In this document: positions 8,340-15,670 of the stretch, piece after piece
Layout of the letters: every line of letters begins with the position of its first letter
How positions within the stretch are numbered: the stretch's first letter is position 1
NCBI GenBank assembly: GCA_020026115.1
Contig: JAHHQY010000027.1
Location: 1-20,554 of the forward strand
Reading direction: 5' to 3'
Source of the DNA: Actinobacillus sp.
GTDB taxonomy: Bacteria; Pseudomonadota; Gammaproteobacteria; Enterobacterales; Pasteurellaceae
DNA length: 20,554 nucleotides
Notes under the pieces: model-generated
What the model was told of the DNA's origin: nothing
Database searches by the model: none
Seen by the model: the letters and a program-made list of their open reading frames with translations, nothing else
Program-made: the position numbers and the translations under genes

Positions 8340-8350
8340 AACTTAAATAA

Positions 8351-8380
8351 AGCCTTGCTTTTTTAGCGAGGCTTTTTTTT
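8351..8380 (+). terminator. Intrinsic terminator after the LTA-synthase-like gene
   Basis: AGCCTTGC (8351-8358) pairs with GCGAGGCT (8366-8373, one G-U pair), followed by T8. Confidence 0.9.
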
Positions 8381-8491
8381 AAACAGGAAGCATTCAGACT
8401 GGCTTTCTTGCTTTTATACTTAAAAAACAGTAGACTTTTGCCACTTATTTTCGCTTAAGTCCTTTCTTTCACTTTAATGGGGAATTATTTT

Positions 8492-9142
8492 ATGAGTATT
8501 TTAGAATCCGCCAAACGCCGTTATTCTTGCAAACATTTCGACACCAGCAAAAAAATTAGCGCTGAAGATATTTTCGCTTTAGAAGAAATTGTGCGTTTAA
8601 GCCCATCTAGCTTGAACATTCAACCTTGGCATCTTTTTGTAGCTGAAAATATGGAAGGCAAAGAAAAAATTGCTTCTAGCACACAAGGTTTTTATCAATT
8701 TAACCAACGTAAAGTGTTAGATGCTTCCCATGTTATGTTGTTATGTGTCAAAACAGATTTAAATGACGCGCATTTAGAAAAATTAATCGCGAAAGAAGAT
8801 GCCGATGGTCGTTTTAAATCCCCTGAAATTTTACAACGCGCTAAAGAAGTGCGTAATTGGTTCTTAAGCCAACATGCCACTGATAAAGACCGCCAAAGCT
8901 GGGCGACTCACCAAGTTTATTTAGCGTTAGGTCAACTTTTATTAGCGGCGGCAGATATGGGCATCGATACCTTACCAATTGAAGGTTTTGATAAAGAAAT
9001 CTTAAGCCAAGCATTAAATTTACCTGCACAAAACCTAGAACCTGTTGCTTTAGTGGCGTTAGGTTACAGCACGGCAGATGATTTTAATAAACACTTAGCG
9101 AAATCACGTTTTGAATTCGATGACGTGGTAACCGTACTTTAA
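8492..9142 (+). CDS. nfsB: Oxygen-insensitive NAD(P)H nitroreductase / dihydropteridine reductase
   Basis: An FMN flavoenzyme that reduces nitro compounds, quinones and flavins with NAD(P)H in the cytoplasm. With the ATG at 8492 it has 216 residues (E. coli NfsB 217) and aligns along its whole length: KRRYSCKHFD (8-17, FMN phosphate contacts), SPSSLNIQPWH (37-47), RKVLDASHV, KEDADGRF, and GIDTLPIEGFD near the C-terminus. An in-frame ATG 15 bases upstream is less likely because the TGGGGA Shine-Dalgarno sits 8 bases before the ATG at 8492 and overlaps the upstream one. It is a single-gene unit. A weak promoter may lie around 8409-8437 (TTGCTT-17-TAGACT), but I do not count it as supported. The physiological substrate is uncertain in this family. 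Confidence 0.93.
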   Translation: MSILESAKRRYSCKHFDTSKKISAEDIFALEEIVRLSPSSLNIQPWHLFVAENMEGKEKIASSTQGFYQFNQRKVLDASHVMLLCVKTDLNDAHLEKLIAKEDADGRFKSPEILQRAKEVRNWFLSQHATDKDRQSWATHQVYLALGQLLLAAADMGIDTLPIEGFDKEILSQALNLPAQNLEPVALVALGYSTADDFNKHLAKSRFEFDDVVTVL

Positions 9143-9151
9143 ATAAAATAC

Positions 9152-9202
9152 ACGCGCCGAAATTTTGCTTAGTTTTTTTCGGCGCGTATGTTTATTTTTT
9201 AC
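9152..9202. terminator. Bidirectional terminator built from a motif inverted pair
   Basis: ACGCGCCGAAA (9152-9162) and TTTCGGCGCGT (9177-9187) form a perfect 11-bp stem around a 14-base loop between convergent nfsB and uvrC. T-rich sequence follows on both strands. Both arms are relaxed copies of the dispersed motif (ACGCGCC in place of CTCGCGCC). Confidence 0.75.
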
Positions 9203-9484
9203 ACAGCGTTTTTGACGTGTTATTTCTTTTGCGTCATTTTTTCTTTTATTATTTAACGCTTTGATTTTAAAAGTTTTTTATTTTTAAACCAAACCTACTT
9301 TTCTTCTTTTTTGAACTCAATTCCCCGTTATGCGTCTATCTCTCACAAAGTTATCCACAGAAAACTTGGATAACTTTTAAAAATTCCTCTCTTGAGCTTT
9401 TTCCTCTTTTTTGGTCTTTTTTAAGCGAAAAAACTGCAGATTTTTCTTATTTTATCCACAAGATATTAACAGAGTTATCCACCG
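9188..9484. other. Non-coding T-rich region with DnaA-box cluster
   Basis: No gene is visible in the 342 bases between nfsB and uvrC. After the terminator the plus strand is strongly T-rich to about 9315. Then come two exact DnaA boxes TTATCCACA (9351-9359, 9452-9460), an 8-of-9 box TTATCCACC (9475-9483) and an inverted weaker box, TTGGATAA (9366-9373). An AT-rich tract separates the pairs. There are no GATC sites. It resembles a replication-origin or DnaA-binding locus, but mnmG/mioC are absent and the flanking genes converge on it, so oriC is not asserted. Confidence 0.5.
9254..9266 (-). promoter_or_regulatory. IHF-like binding site
   Basis: TAACGCTTTGATT is an exact fit to the reverse complement of the IHF consensus WATCAANNNNTTR. 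It lies in the T-rich half of the DnaA-box region. IHF sites are degenerate, so this is suggestive only. Confidence 0.35.
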
Positions 9485-11320
9485 TTAGTTTTTTAATGTT
9501 TCGTAAATGTCTAAGGCTAATTTCGCTGAAATACCCGGAACTTGCGCTAATTCTTCCACGCTTGCTTGTTTAACGCCTTGCATTCCGCCTAAATATTTTA
9601 ATAAGGCTTGGCGACGTTTTGCGCCCACGCCAGGAATGCTTTCCAATCCGCTTTGAGTAAAGGCTTTTTGACGTTTTTTACGATGCCCCGTAATGGCGTG
9701 ATTATGGCTTTCATCACGAATATGTTGAATTAAATGTAAAGCCAGACTGTCTGTGGGTAAATTAAATTCTTCCCCCGTTTTCCCGATAATTAAGGTTTCC
9801 AAACCTGCTTTACGTTCTACCCCTTTCGCCACCCCAATAAGCATTACGCGATTTTTATCCCAAGGCACGTCTAAGCGTTCAAACACGGATAAAGCACGGT
9901 TTAATTGCCCTTTTCCACCATCAATAAATAAAATATCCGGAATTTTTTCCGCTTCTAATGGGCGATCGTAACGCTTAAATAACGCTTGCTCCATTGCGGC
10001 GTAATCATCGCCCGGTGTAATACCGCTGATGTTAAAACGGCGATAATCACTTTTTAAGCGCCCTTCTCGATTAAACACCACGCATGAAGCGATGGTTTGT
10101 TCGCCCATAGTGTGCGAAATATCAAAGCATTCCATTCGTTGAATATTTTTTTTACCCAGTATTTTTTCCAATTCCGCATAACGAGCGGAAATTAACGAAC
10201 TTTGTTGCAATTTCGTACTTAAGGCTGAGCGGGCATTGATTTCAGCCAAATTCAGATAATTCGATTTTTCGGCGCGAGTGCGATATTGGATATTCACTTT
10301 TCGTCCCGCTTGCTCGGATAAAACGCTTTGTAAACTTTCCACGTTGGTTAATTTTTGATTGACTAAAATGCTATGTGGAATACTTCTTGCTTGATGTCCT
10401 TGCAAATAAAACTGGCCTAAAAAGGTTTCCGTAATTTCGGCTAAATCCGTATTTGCAGGCACTTTGGGAAAATAACTGCGATTGCCCAGCATTTTACCTT
10501 GCCGAATAAACAACACTTGCACGCAAGCCAATCCTTGCTGAAAAGCAAGAGCGATAACATCTAAATCATCAGCGCGATCATTGGCCACAAACTGTTTTTC
10601 CACCACCGCACGCACCGCTTGAATTTGATCGCGATAACGCCCGGCTTCTTCAAAATTTAACGCTTGGCTTGCTTTTTCCATTTTTTCAATTAAATGAGCG
10701 CGCACTTGTTCATCTTTTCCTTGTAAAAAAAGACGGGCAAAATGCACTTGTTGAGCGTAATCTTCATCCGTCACATAGCCTTGCACACAAGGTGCGCTAC
10801 AACGTTTAATTTGATATTGCAAACAAGGACGTGAACGGTTGGCATACACCGCATTTTCACATTGACGAACGGGAAATAATTTTTGTAATAAAGACAGGGT
10901 TTCACGCACAGCGCTTGCATGAGGATACGGGCCGAAATATTCGCCTTGTGCTTTTTTACTGCCACGATGAGAGGTTAAGCGTGGGTGTTTGTCGTGAGTT
11001 AATAAAATATAAGGATAGGTTTTATCATCACGCAACAATACGTTATAGCGCGGTTGCAAGGTTTTTATATAATTTTGCTCTAGCAATAACGCCTCAGTTT
11101 CGGTGCGTGTGATGGTTGTTTCAATGTGCGCAATTTGTGCCACTAAAGCTTTTGTTTTTGCGCTACTGACATTGGTGCGAAAGTAGCTTGCAAGGCGTTT
11201 TTTTAAATCTTTCGCCTTGCCGACATAAATCACCTGCCCCTTAGCGTCAAACATACGATATACGCCTGGCTCATGGCTGACTTGCGCTAAAAATTTTTTT
11301 GCCTCAAACCCCTCTGACAT
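9485..11320 (-). CDS. uvrC: Excinuclease ABC subunit C
   Basis: The dual-incision nuclease of nucleotide excision repair; it joins the UvrB-DNA complex and cuts on both sides of the lesion. It has 611 residues (E. coli 610). Domains: an N-terminal GIY-YIG nuclease (GVYRMFD at 19-25, VIYVGKAKDLKKRL at 30-43) for the 3' cut; a Cys-containing region (CLQYQIKRCSAPC); a UvrB-binding UVR motif (about 200-240, FEEAGRYRDQI); an RNase H-like domain for the 5' cut (CFDISH with D400, then FIDGGKGQL); and C-terminal helix-hairpin-helix motifs (SIPGVGAKR, QVPGISAK). The ATG follows AAGGAG by 6 bases. It is the last gene of murJ-ribF-uvrC, 42 bases after ribF. In many gammaproteobacteria uvrC sits next to uvrY or pgsA, so this position is unusual. 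The gene carries a dispersed-motif copy. Confidence 0.97.
   Translation of the reverse strand: MSEGFEAKKFLAQVSHEPGVYRMFDAKGQVIYVGKAKDLKKRLASYFRTNVSSAKTKALVAQIAHIETTITRTETEALLLEQNYIKTLQPRYNVLLRDDKTYPYILLTHDKHPRLTSHRGSKKAQGEYFGPYPHASAVRETLSLLQKLFPVRQCENAVYANRSRPCLQYQIKRCSAPCVQGYVTDEDYAQQVHFARLFLQGKDEQVRAHLIEKMEKASQALNFEEAGRYRDQIQAVRAVVEKQFVANDRADDLDVIALAFQQGLACVQVLFIRQGKMLGNRSYFPKVPANTDLAEITETFLGQFYLQGHQARSIPHSILVNQKLTNVESLQSVLSEQAGRKVNIQYRTRAEKSNYLNLAEINARSALSTKLQQSSLISARYAELEKILGKKNIQRMECFDISHTMGEQTIASCVVFNREGRLKSDYRRFNISGITPGDDYAAMEQALFKRYDRPLEAEKIPDILFIDGGKGQLNRALSVFERLDVPWDKNRVMLIGVAKGVERKAGLETLIIGKTGEEFNLPTDSLALHLIQHIRDESHNHAITGHRKKRQKAFTQSGLESIPGVGAKRRQALLKYLGGMQGVKQASVEELAQVPGISAKLALDIYETLKN
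10266..10281 (-). repeat. CTCGCGCCGAA dispersed motif, copy 4 (inside uvrC)
   Basis: The minus strand reads GCACTCGCGCCGAAAA, identical over 16 bases to glnE 3675-3690, then AATCGA. Confidence 0.85.
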
Positions 11321-11362
11321 CGTATCTCCTTTGGCAAAATTTCATTAACAAACTATGTTCCT

Positions 11363-12289
11363 TTACGCAGAAAAATACGTTTTTGCTTGGACAATATCTT
11401 GATAAATTTGATTTTTTAAGGCTTCAAAAGTTGGAAATTTTTCCTCATCGCGTAATTTTTTACAAAACTCAACCTGTAAATATTGGCCGTATAAATCGCC
11501 TTTAAAATGAAAAAGATGCACTTCTAATAATTGGTTGTTTCCCTTTACACTTGGGCGCGTACCTAAGTTAGCAACGCCAAAATATTCCTTTTGAGCTACA
11601 CGCACACGTACCGCAAACACGCCTTTTAGCGGGCAAACTTGACGATATAGTTTTATATTTGCCGTCGGAACATCAATGGTTCGGCCTAATTGTTTCCCAT
11701 GCACCACGCGTCCTGCAATGACAAAAGGTTTATTAAGAAGTTTTTGTGCGTGAGCAAAATCCCCTTTCGCGACAATTTCCCGAATGGCCGTACTGCTAAT
11801 GCGCTCGCTTAAATATTGAAAGGTAGGATTTTTTTCTACTTGAAAACCAAAGGTTTTTCCCGCTTTTTCTAATAAATGAAAATCCCCTAAACGCTTTGCA
11901 CCAAAGCGGAAATCATCGCCCACACTTAAAAATTTCACCTGCAATTTTTCAACTAAAATTTTTTCTACAAAATCTTGCGCCGAAAGTTTGGCGAACTCGT
12001 GGTTGAATTTCATGCAAATTACCGCGTCTACGCCCGCTTCTTTTAAAGCATTCACTTTATCGCGCAAGCGCATTAAACGAGCTGGTGCTTTCTCGCCCCG
12101 AAAATATTCCGCCGCTTGTGGTTCAAAAATCATCACTACGGCAGGCAGTTGACGTTTTTGAGCTTCATTTTTTAAGTGTTTTAACACCGATTGATGGCCT
12201 AAATGTACACCGTCAAAATTACCAATGGTTAAGGCGCAACCTTGCTGAAAATGTTGCCCTAATTGTTTCATCCCTTGATATAACTTCAT
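11363..12289 (-). CDS. ribF: Bifunctional riboflavin kinase / FAD synthetase
   Basis: Converts riboflavin to FMN and then FAD in the cytoplasm. It has 308 residues from the ATG at 12289 (E. coli 313). The N-terminal FMN adenylyltransferase domain carries GNFDGVHLGH (23-32) with the HxGH nucleotidyltransferase motif, VGDDFRFG (123-130) and ISSTAIR (164-170). The C-terminal riboflavin kinase domain carries GRTIDVPTAN (202-211) and E256. The frame stays open 35 codons upstream into murJ, but that extension is a shadow of murJ: RibF homologues begin with MKL, and the ATG lies 2 bases after the murJ stop, which suggests translational coupling. In E. coli ribF leads into ileS-lspA; here uvrC follows instead. 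Confidence 0.96.
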   Translation of the reverse strand: MKLYQGMKQLGQHFQQGCALTIGNFDGVHLGHQSVLKHLKNEAQKRQLPAVVMIFEPQAAEYFRGEKAPARLMRLRDKVNALKEAGVDAVICMKFNHEFAKLSAQDFVEKILVEKLQVKFLSVGDDFRFGAKRLGDFHLLEKAGKTFGFQVEKNPTFQYLSERISSTAIREIVAKGDFAHAQKLLNKPFVIAGRVVHGKQLGRTIDVPTANIKLYRQVCPLKGVFAVRVRVAQKEYFGVANLGTRPSVKGNNQLLEVHLFHFKGDLYGQYLQVEFCKKLRDEEKFPTFEALKNQIYQDIVQAKTYFSA

Positions 12290-12291
12290 TT

Positions 12292-13860
12292 TTATTCTGT
12301 TCCCTTGGCTAATAAATGGCGTAAGCGTAAACCTGTTAATAATAAAACGCCGGCATAAATGAATACAGCCGTTAAAATCAATCCCACTAACCATAATAAA
12401 CGTAGGCTAAAGGCCATATTTTCCCAAACTGTTAAACAAGGTGAGAAATACCATAACCCCGCGCCCATCATGGCAGAAGCGAATAAGACTTGTAGTAAAA
12501 AACGCCCGCTTTGCTGACTAAAACGATAAATCTTGGCTTTTTTTAAGCCTCGATATAATAACCCTGCATTTAACGTTCCTGACATGGCCGAGGCTATGGC
12601 TAAACCCACATAGCCGAAAGGAATCGCCAATAAATTAAAAAACATATTGCTGACCATCGCGATAATGCCAATTTTAACGGGCGTTTTTGTATCTTGTCTT
12701 GCGTAATATCCGTTTGCGAGAATTTTAATTAACATAAAACTTAATAAACCCGCATTAAACGCCCAAAGAGAATAAGAAGCCGCTTTTACATCGCTTAAAA
12801 GGAATTGCCCACGCATAAAGAGAACTAAAAGCATCGGCTGAGCAAGAAGAGCAATACCGACCATCGCTGGAATGCCTAATAATATAATCATTCGCACGCC
12901 CCAATCCATGGTGTGATGGAATTTTTCTTGCGCCCCTTCTCCTTGCACATGGTGGCGAGAAAGGGTGGGTAAAATCACCGTTGAAATCGCAATACCAAAT
13001 AAACCTAAGGGAAATTCAATTAAACGATCAGAATAATAAAGCCAGCTTATGGAACCTGTCATTAAAAAACTTGCAATAACGGTATCTAATAACAAGTTGA
13101 TTTGCGTAACAGACACACCAAAAAGCGCAGGTAACATTAATTTACGAATTTTTGCGACGCCCTTATCGTGCCACGCCCATTGGGGACGGACTAATAAATT
13201 CGCTTTTTTTAAGAAAGGAAGTTGAAATAAAAACTGTAATAATCCCCCTAAAAAGACCCCAATGGCCAAGGCGGTGTCGGGACTTTGTACATAAGGTGCT
13301 AAATATAAAGCACAGGCAATAATAGCAACATTGAGTAAGACCGGGGAAAAGGCCATGACGCTAAATTTACCTAAGGTATTTAAAATGGCGCCAGAGAGAG
13401 CCACAAAAGTAATAAACCATAAATAAGGAAAGGTAATTTTTAATAAAAATGAGGCTTGCAAAAATTTCTCGCCTTCCGCCCCTTCTTGCAACCAATCTAA
13501 AAACCAACCTGTACCGAATAACGCCACAATAATTGGTGAACCGATCATACCAATTAAAGTCACTACGCTGACTAATCCACCAAGCGTACCCGATACTTTT
13601 GCGATAAAATCTTGCGTTTGGGTTAAATCACCATTTTTACGATATTCCGCTAAAACAGGAACAAAGGCTTGTGAAAAGGCCCCTTCTGCAAAAAGTCGGC
13701 GCAAAAAGTTAGGAATACGATTTGCAAATAAAAAAACGTCCGCTGAAACACCCGCACCGATTAAATGTGCCACAATAATATCGCGCACTAAACCTAAAAT
13801 ACGCGACAAAAATGTCAATCCGCTTACGACCAAGCCCGATTTTAAAAGCCTTTTACTCAA
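12292..13860 (-). CDS. murJ: Lipid II flippase MurJ (MviN)
   Basis: Moves the peptidoglycan precursor lipid II across the inner membrane. It has 522 residues (E. coli MurJ 511) and about 14 membrane helices of the MOP superfamily. The N-terminal signature is complete: LSRILGLVRDIIVA with R20 and R26, then ANRIPNFLRRLFAEGAFSQA with R54. These correspond to the essential Arg residues R18, R24 and R52 of the E. coli protein. The start is a TTG at 13860, supported by a strong AAGGAAGG Shine-Dalgarno 7 bases upstream; no ATG fits the conserved N-terminus. It is first in the murJ-ribF-uvrC operon and diverges from rpsT, the murJ/rpsT order also found in Haemophilus. The unusual start codon may limit its expression. 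Confidence 0.96.
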   Translation of the reverse strand: MSKRLLKSGLVVSGLTFLSRILGLVRDIIVAHLIGAGVSADVFLFANRIPNFLRRLFAEGAFSQAFVPVLAEYRKNGDLTQTQDFIAKVSGTLGGLVSVVTLIGMIGSPIIVALFGTGWFLDWLQEGAEGEKFLQASFLLKITFPYLWFITFVALSGAILNTLGKFSVMAFSPVLLNVAIIACALYLAPYVQSPDTALAIGVFLGGLLQFLFQLPFLKKANLLVRPQWAWHDKGVAKIRKLMLPALFGVSVTQINLLLDTVIASFLMTGSISWLYYSDRLIEFPLGLFGIAISTVILPTLSRHHVQGEGAQEKFHHTMDWGVRMIILLGIPAMVGIALLAQPMLLVLFMRGQFLLSDVKAASYSLWAFNAGLLSFMLIKILANGYYARQDTKTPVKIGIIAMVSNMFFNLLAIPFGYVGLAIASAMSGTLNAGLLYRGLKKAKIYRFSQQSGRFLLQVLFASAMMGAGLWYFSPCLTVWENMAFSLRLLWLVGLILTAVFIYAGVLLLTGLRLRHLLAKGTE

Positions 13861-13968
13861 AATTTTTCCTTCCTTTGTAAAAAAAGAGCCCTAATTGTAT
13901 AGAATTTTTATTTTTACGCTATATTCTTGAGAAAAAAACTGTTAAAATCTCGCTCGCTTTGATTGGTT

Positions 13969-14000
13969 GTGCTGAAATTTAGCACATTCAATAATGTAAT
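13969..14000 (+). promoter_or_regulatory. Possible rpsT promoter with overlapping palindrome
   Basis: CTGAAA (13972-13977), a 17-base spacer and TGTAAT (13995-14000), followed by a GC-rich discriminator (CGGG), as in stringently controlled ribosomal promoters. The near-palindrome GTGCTGAAATTTAGCAC (13969-13985) overlaps the -35. Hexamer matches are only 4/6 and 5/6. Confidence 0.35.
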
Positions 14001-14058
14001 CGGGATTTCCCGTCGGTAGTGTCTCACCGAACTCTCGAACAAATTTGAATTGTAAAGG

Positions 14059-14090
14059 ATAAGGCGAAAGGCCTTATTTTTATTTTTAAA
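14059..14090 (+). terminator. Terminator-like hairpin in the rpsT leader
   Basis: ATAAGGC (14059-14065) and GCCTTAT (14071-14077) form a perfect 7-bp stem with loop GAAAG, followed by TTTTTATTTTT. It lies 31 bases before the rpsT start on the same strand. It could attenuate rpsT or end a short upstream transcript (about 14007-14090). Confidence 0.7.
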
Positions 14091-14121
14091 TCTAACGAAA
14101 CATTTTATTAGGAGTTTGACC

Positions 14122-14385
14122 TTGGCAAATATCAAGTCAGCAAAAAAACGTGCGGTTCAATCTGAAAAACGCCGTCAACACAATGCAAGCTTACGCTCTA
14201 TGATGCGTACCTACATTAAAAAAGCTTACGCAGCAATCGCAACTGGCGAAAAAGCCGCAGCAGAAGCAGCGTACGTTGAAATGCAAAAAGTGGTAGACCG
14301 TATGGCGTCTAAAGGCTTAATTCACAAAAATAAAGCTGCAAACCACAAAGCTAAAGTTATGAAACAAATCAAAAAATTAGGTTAA
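14122..14385 (+). CDS. rpsT: 30S ribosomal protein S20
   Basis: Binds 16S rRNA early in assembly of the small subunit. It has 87 residues, the normal length, very basic: MANIKSAKKRAVQSEKRRQ, then SMMRTYIKKAYAAI and KGLIHKNKAANHK. The start is a TTG at 14122, seven bases after AGGAG. E. coli rpsT also starts at UUG, where the weak start takes part in S20 autoregulation. A second TTG six bases upstream lies too close to the Shine-Dalgarno. It is a monocistronic unit with a long leader (see the hairpin at 14059) and a strong terminator. Ala- and Lys-rich codons here are more optimal than in neighbouring genes, as expected of a highly expressed gene. Confidence 0.97.
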   Translation: MANIKSAKKRAVQSEKRRQHNASLRSMMRTYIKKAYAAIATGEKAAAEAAYVEMQKVVDRMASKGLIHKNKAANHKAKVMKQIKKLG

Positions 14386-14402
14386 TTCTTAATTCTTGAT
14401 GA

Positions 14403-14433
14403 AAATACCGCATTTTATGCGGTATTTTTTTTG
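14403..14433 (+). terminator. Intrinsic terminator after rpsT
   Basis: An 11-bp perfect stem, AAATACCGCAT (14403-14413) and ATGCGGTATTT (14417-14427), with a TTT loop and a following T run. It lies 3 bases from the end of convergent yvcK and may serve both. Confidence 0.93.
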
Positions 14434-14435
14434 CC

Positions 14436-15374
14436 TTAAATTTCCTGTAATTCGGCCAAAATATTTTCAATGGCCTGACATAAATGCGTGCGATCATGCC
14501 GATAGGCTACGTCATCAGCTCTTAATGGGTAAGCATATAAATACGCATTCATTTCCTTTCTATGGCATTCTGTTTCCATGCTTTGATCAAGAATAGCGCC
14601 ATCTAGCGTTTTTTCCCCTAAATAAGCATTTAACCATTGCAATTTGTCCTTGAGCTTTAATTGGCTTGCAGGGCCTGTTTCCGTGCCTAAATTATCAATA
14701 AAAATTTTCTTCGCTCGGCTTTTGCTTAAGGCCAAAGCCAAATCGGGTAATAATAATGGCGGTAAAATACTGGTTAAAAAGCTACCAGGTCCAAATAAAA
14801 TTAAATCCGCCTGACTAATGGCTTCTAATGCTTCTGGCGTGGCTGGAGCTAAAGGTAAAATAAAGAGCATTTTAGGCGGAGCCTTTAATTGATCGATACT
14901 CACTTCCCCAACTAAACTTTGCCCATTTTCTAACGTCGCGGCTAAATGCAAGGGGCTTTCACTCATCGGTAAGATTTGCGCTTTAACGTTTAATAATTCG
15001 CGCACTAAATTTACCGCTTCTGTGGGGCGAATTTGCATATTTTCCAAAGCCTTAAGCATTAAATTTCCTAAATTATGCCCTTGCAACTCACCTTCGCCTG
15101 CAAAACGATATTCAAATAATGCGGAAGCTGTACTCGGTTCAGTAATAATTTGATTTAAACAATTTCTTAAATCGCCCCAAGCAATACCGCCTTGTTGTTT
15201 GCGAATTCGCCCCGTAGAACCGCCATTATCCGTGGTGGTAACAATGCCTGTTAAATGCGTACCTAAAAATTTTAATGCCGATAAAACGCGACCTAAACCA
15301 TGTCCACCACCAATGGCAACGACCCTTTGCATTTGCATCAACTGTGGATACGGGGAAAATTGCGTTTGTGCCAT
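14436..15374 (-). CDS. yvcK: YvcK/YbhK-family gluconeogenesis factor (CofD-like fold)
   Basis: A 312-residue cytoplasmic protein (E. coli YbhK 302). The family binds UDP-sugars and is linked in Bacillus to growth on gluconeogenic carbon and to cell-wall synthesis and morphology; its role in gammaproteobacteria is poorly known. Motifs: VVAIGGGHGLGRVLSAL (18-34), TTTDNGGSTGRIR (46-58), WGDLRNCL (66-73), GHNLGNLML (99-107) and LFGPGSFLTSILPPLL (193-208). The ATG at 15374 follows AAAGGA by about 6 bases; the open frame extends 36 codons further but without conserved sequence. It diverges from moaA across 296 bases, the same ybhK/moaA arrangement as E. coli. A weak minus-strand TATAAA at 15460-15465 might be its -10. 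Confidence 0.93.
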   Translation of the reverse strand: MAQTQFSPYPQLMQMQRVVAIGGGHGLGRVLSALKFLGTHLTGIVTTTDNGGSTGRIRKQQGGIAWGDLRNCLNQIITEPSTASALFEYRFAGEGELQGHNLGNLMLKALENMQIRPTEAVNLVRELLNVKAQILPMSESPLHLAATLENGQSLVGEVSIDQLKAPPKMLFILPLAPATPEALEAISQADLILFGPGSFLTSILPPLLLPDLALALSKSRAKKIFIDNLGTETGPASQLKLKDKLQWLNAYLGEKTLDGAILDQSMETECHRKEMNAYLYAYPLRADDVAYRHDRTHLCQAIENILAELQEI

Positions 15375-15579
15375 ATTTTGTCCTTTTTTATGCCTGTATT
15401 TTGCGCAAAAATCCAAATTTCGGCGCGAAATGTAGAAAATATTAACTGTTTTTACTTTTTTTATACGACGAGCAAGGTGCAACTCTAGCGAAAAAGCAGG
15501 AGATATTCTACAATAAGCGCAATTTTTTTTATGCTTAATTACGCCAAGCTTGCTTACCTACGTTTTTTTCTTTTTTTTA

Positions 15580-15665
15580 CTCGCATAAATAAGGTGGCAA
15601 TGCCAGTAGCTTTGACTACTCGGGGAACAGTTGGAAACGACTTTTCCTTTCGTATTTAAAAAGGT
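15580..15665 (+). ncRNA. Molybdenum cofactor riboswitch (Moco RNA), variant
   Basis: The leader just before moaA. Hairpins visible: GGC/GCC around AAT (15596-15604), AGTAG/CTACT (15605-15609, 15616-15620), and a helix GGAA/TTCC plus AGTTG/CGACT capped by a GAAA tetraloop (15624-15647). The 3' part, TTTCGTAT then AAAAAGGTGTTCA, closely matches the E. coli moaA Moco RNA (CCCGTATCTGGAAAGGTGTACA) as I remember it, including a Shine-Dalgarno within the conserved tail. The enclosing P1 helix is not obvious, and the 5' boundary is uncertain; it may begin near 15555. Moco binding would reduce moaA expression. Confidence 0.68.
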
Positions 15666-15670
15666 GTTCA

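Noticed and set aside
9188..9484. Firm call of the chromosomal replication origin
   Set aside because: Convergent flanking genes, no mnmG/mioC neighbours and no GATC sites; reported only as a DnaA-box cluster.
10831..11112. 93-codon plus-strand open frame opposite uvrC
   Set aside because: Antisense shadow with no ribosome-binding site and no recognisable protein features.
3254..12120. Actinobacillus-type uptake signal ACAAGCGGT
   Set aside because: Only 8/9 matches found (ACAAGCGGG near 3255, ACAAGCGGC on the minus strand near 12113); no exact copy.
12290..12394. 35-codon N-terminal extension of ribF
   Set aside because: It lies wholly in murJ and has no similarity to RibF; the MKL start is conserved.
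15375..15482. 36-codon N-terminal extension of yvcK
   Set aside because: There is a good Shine-Dalgarno before 15374 and the extension lacks family features.
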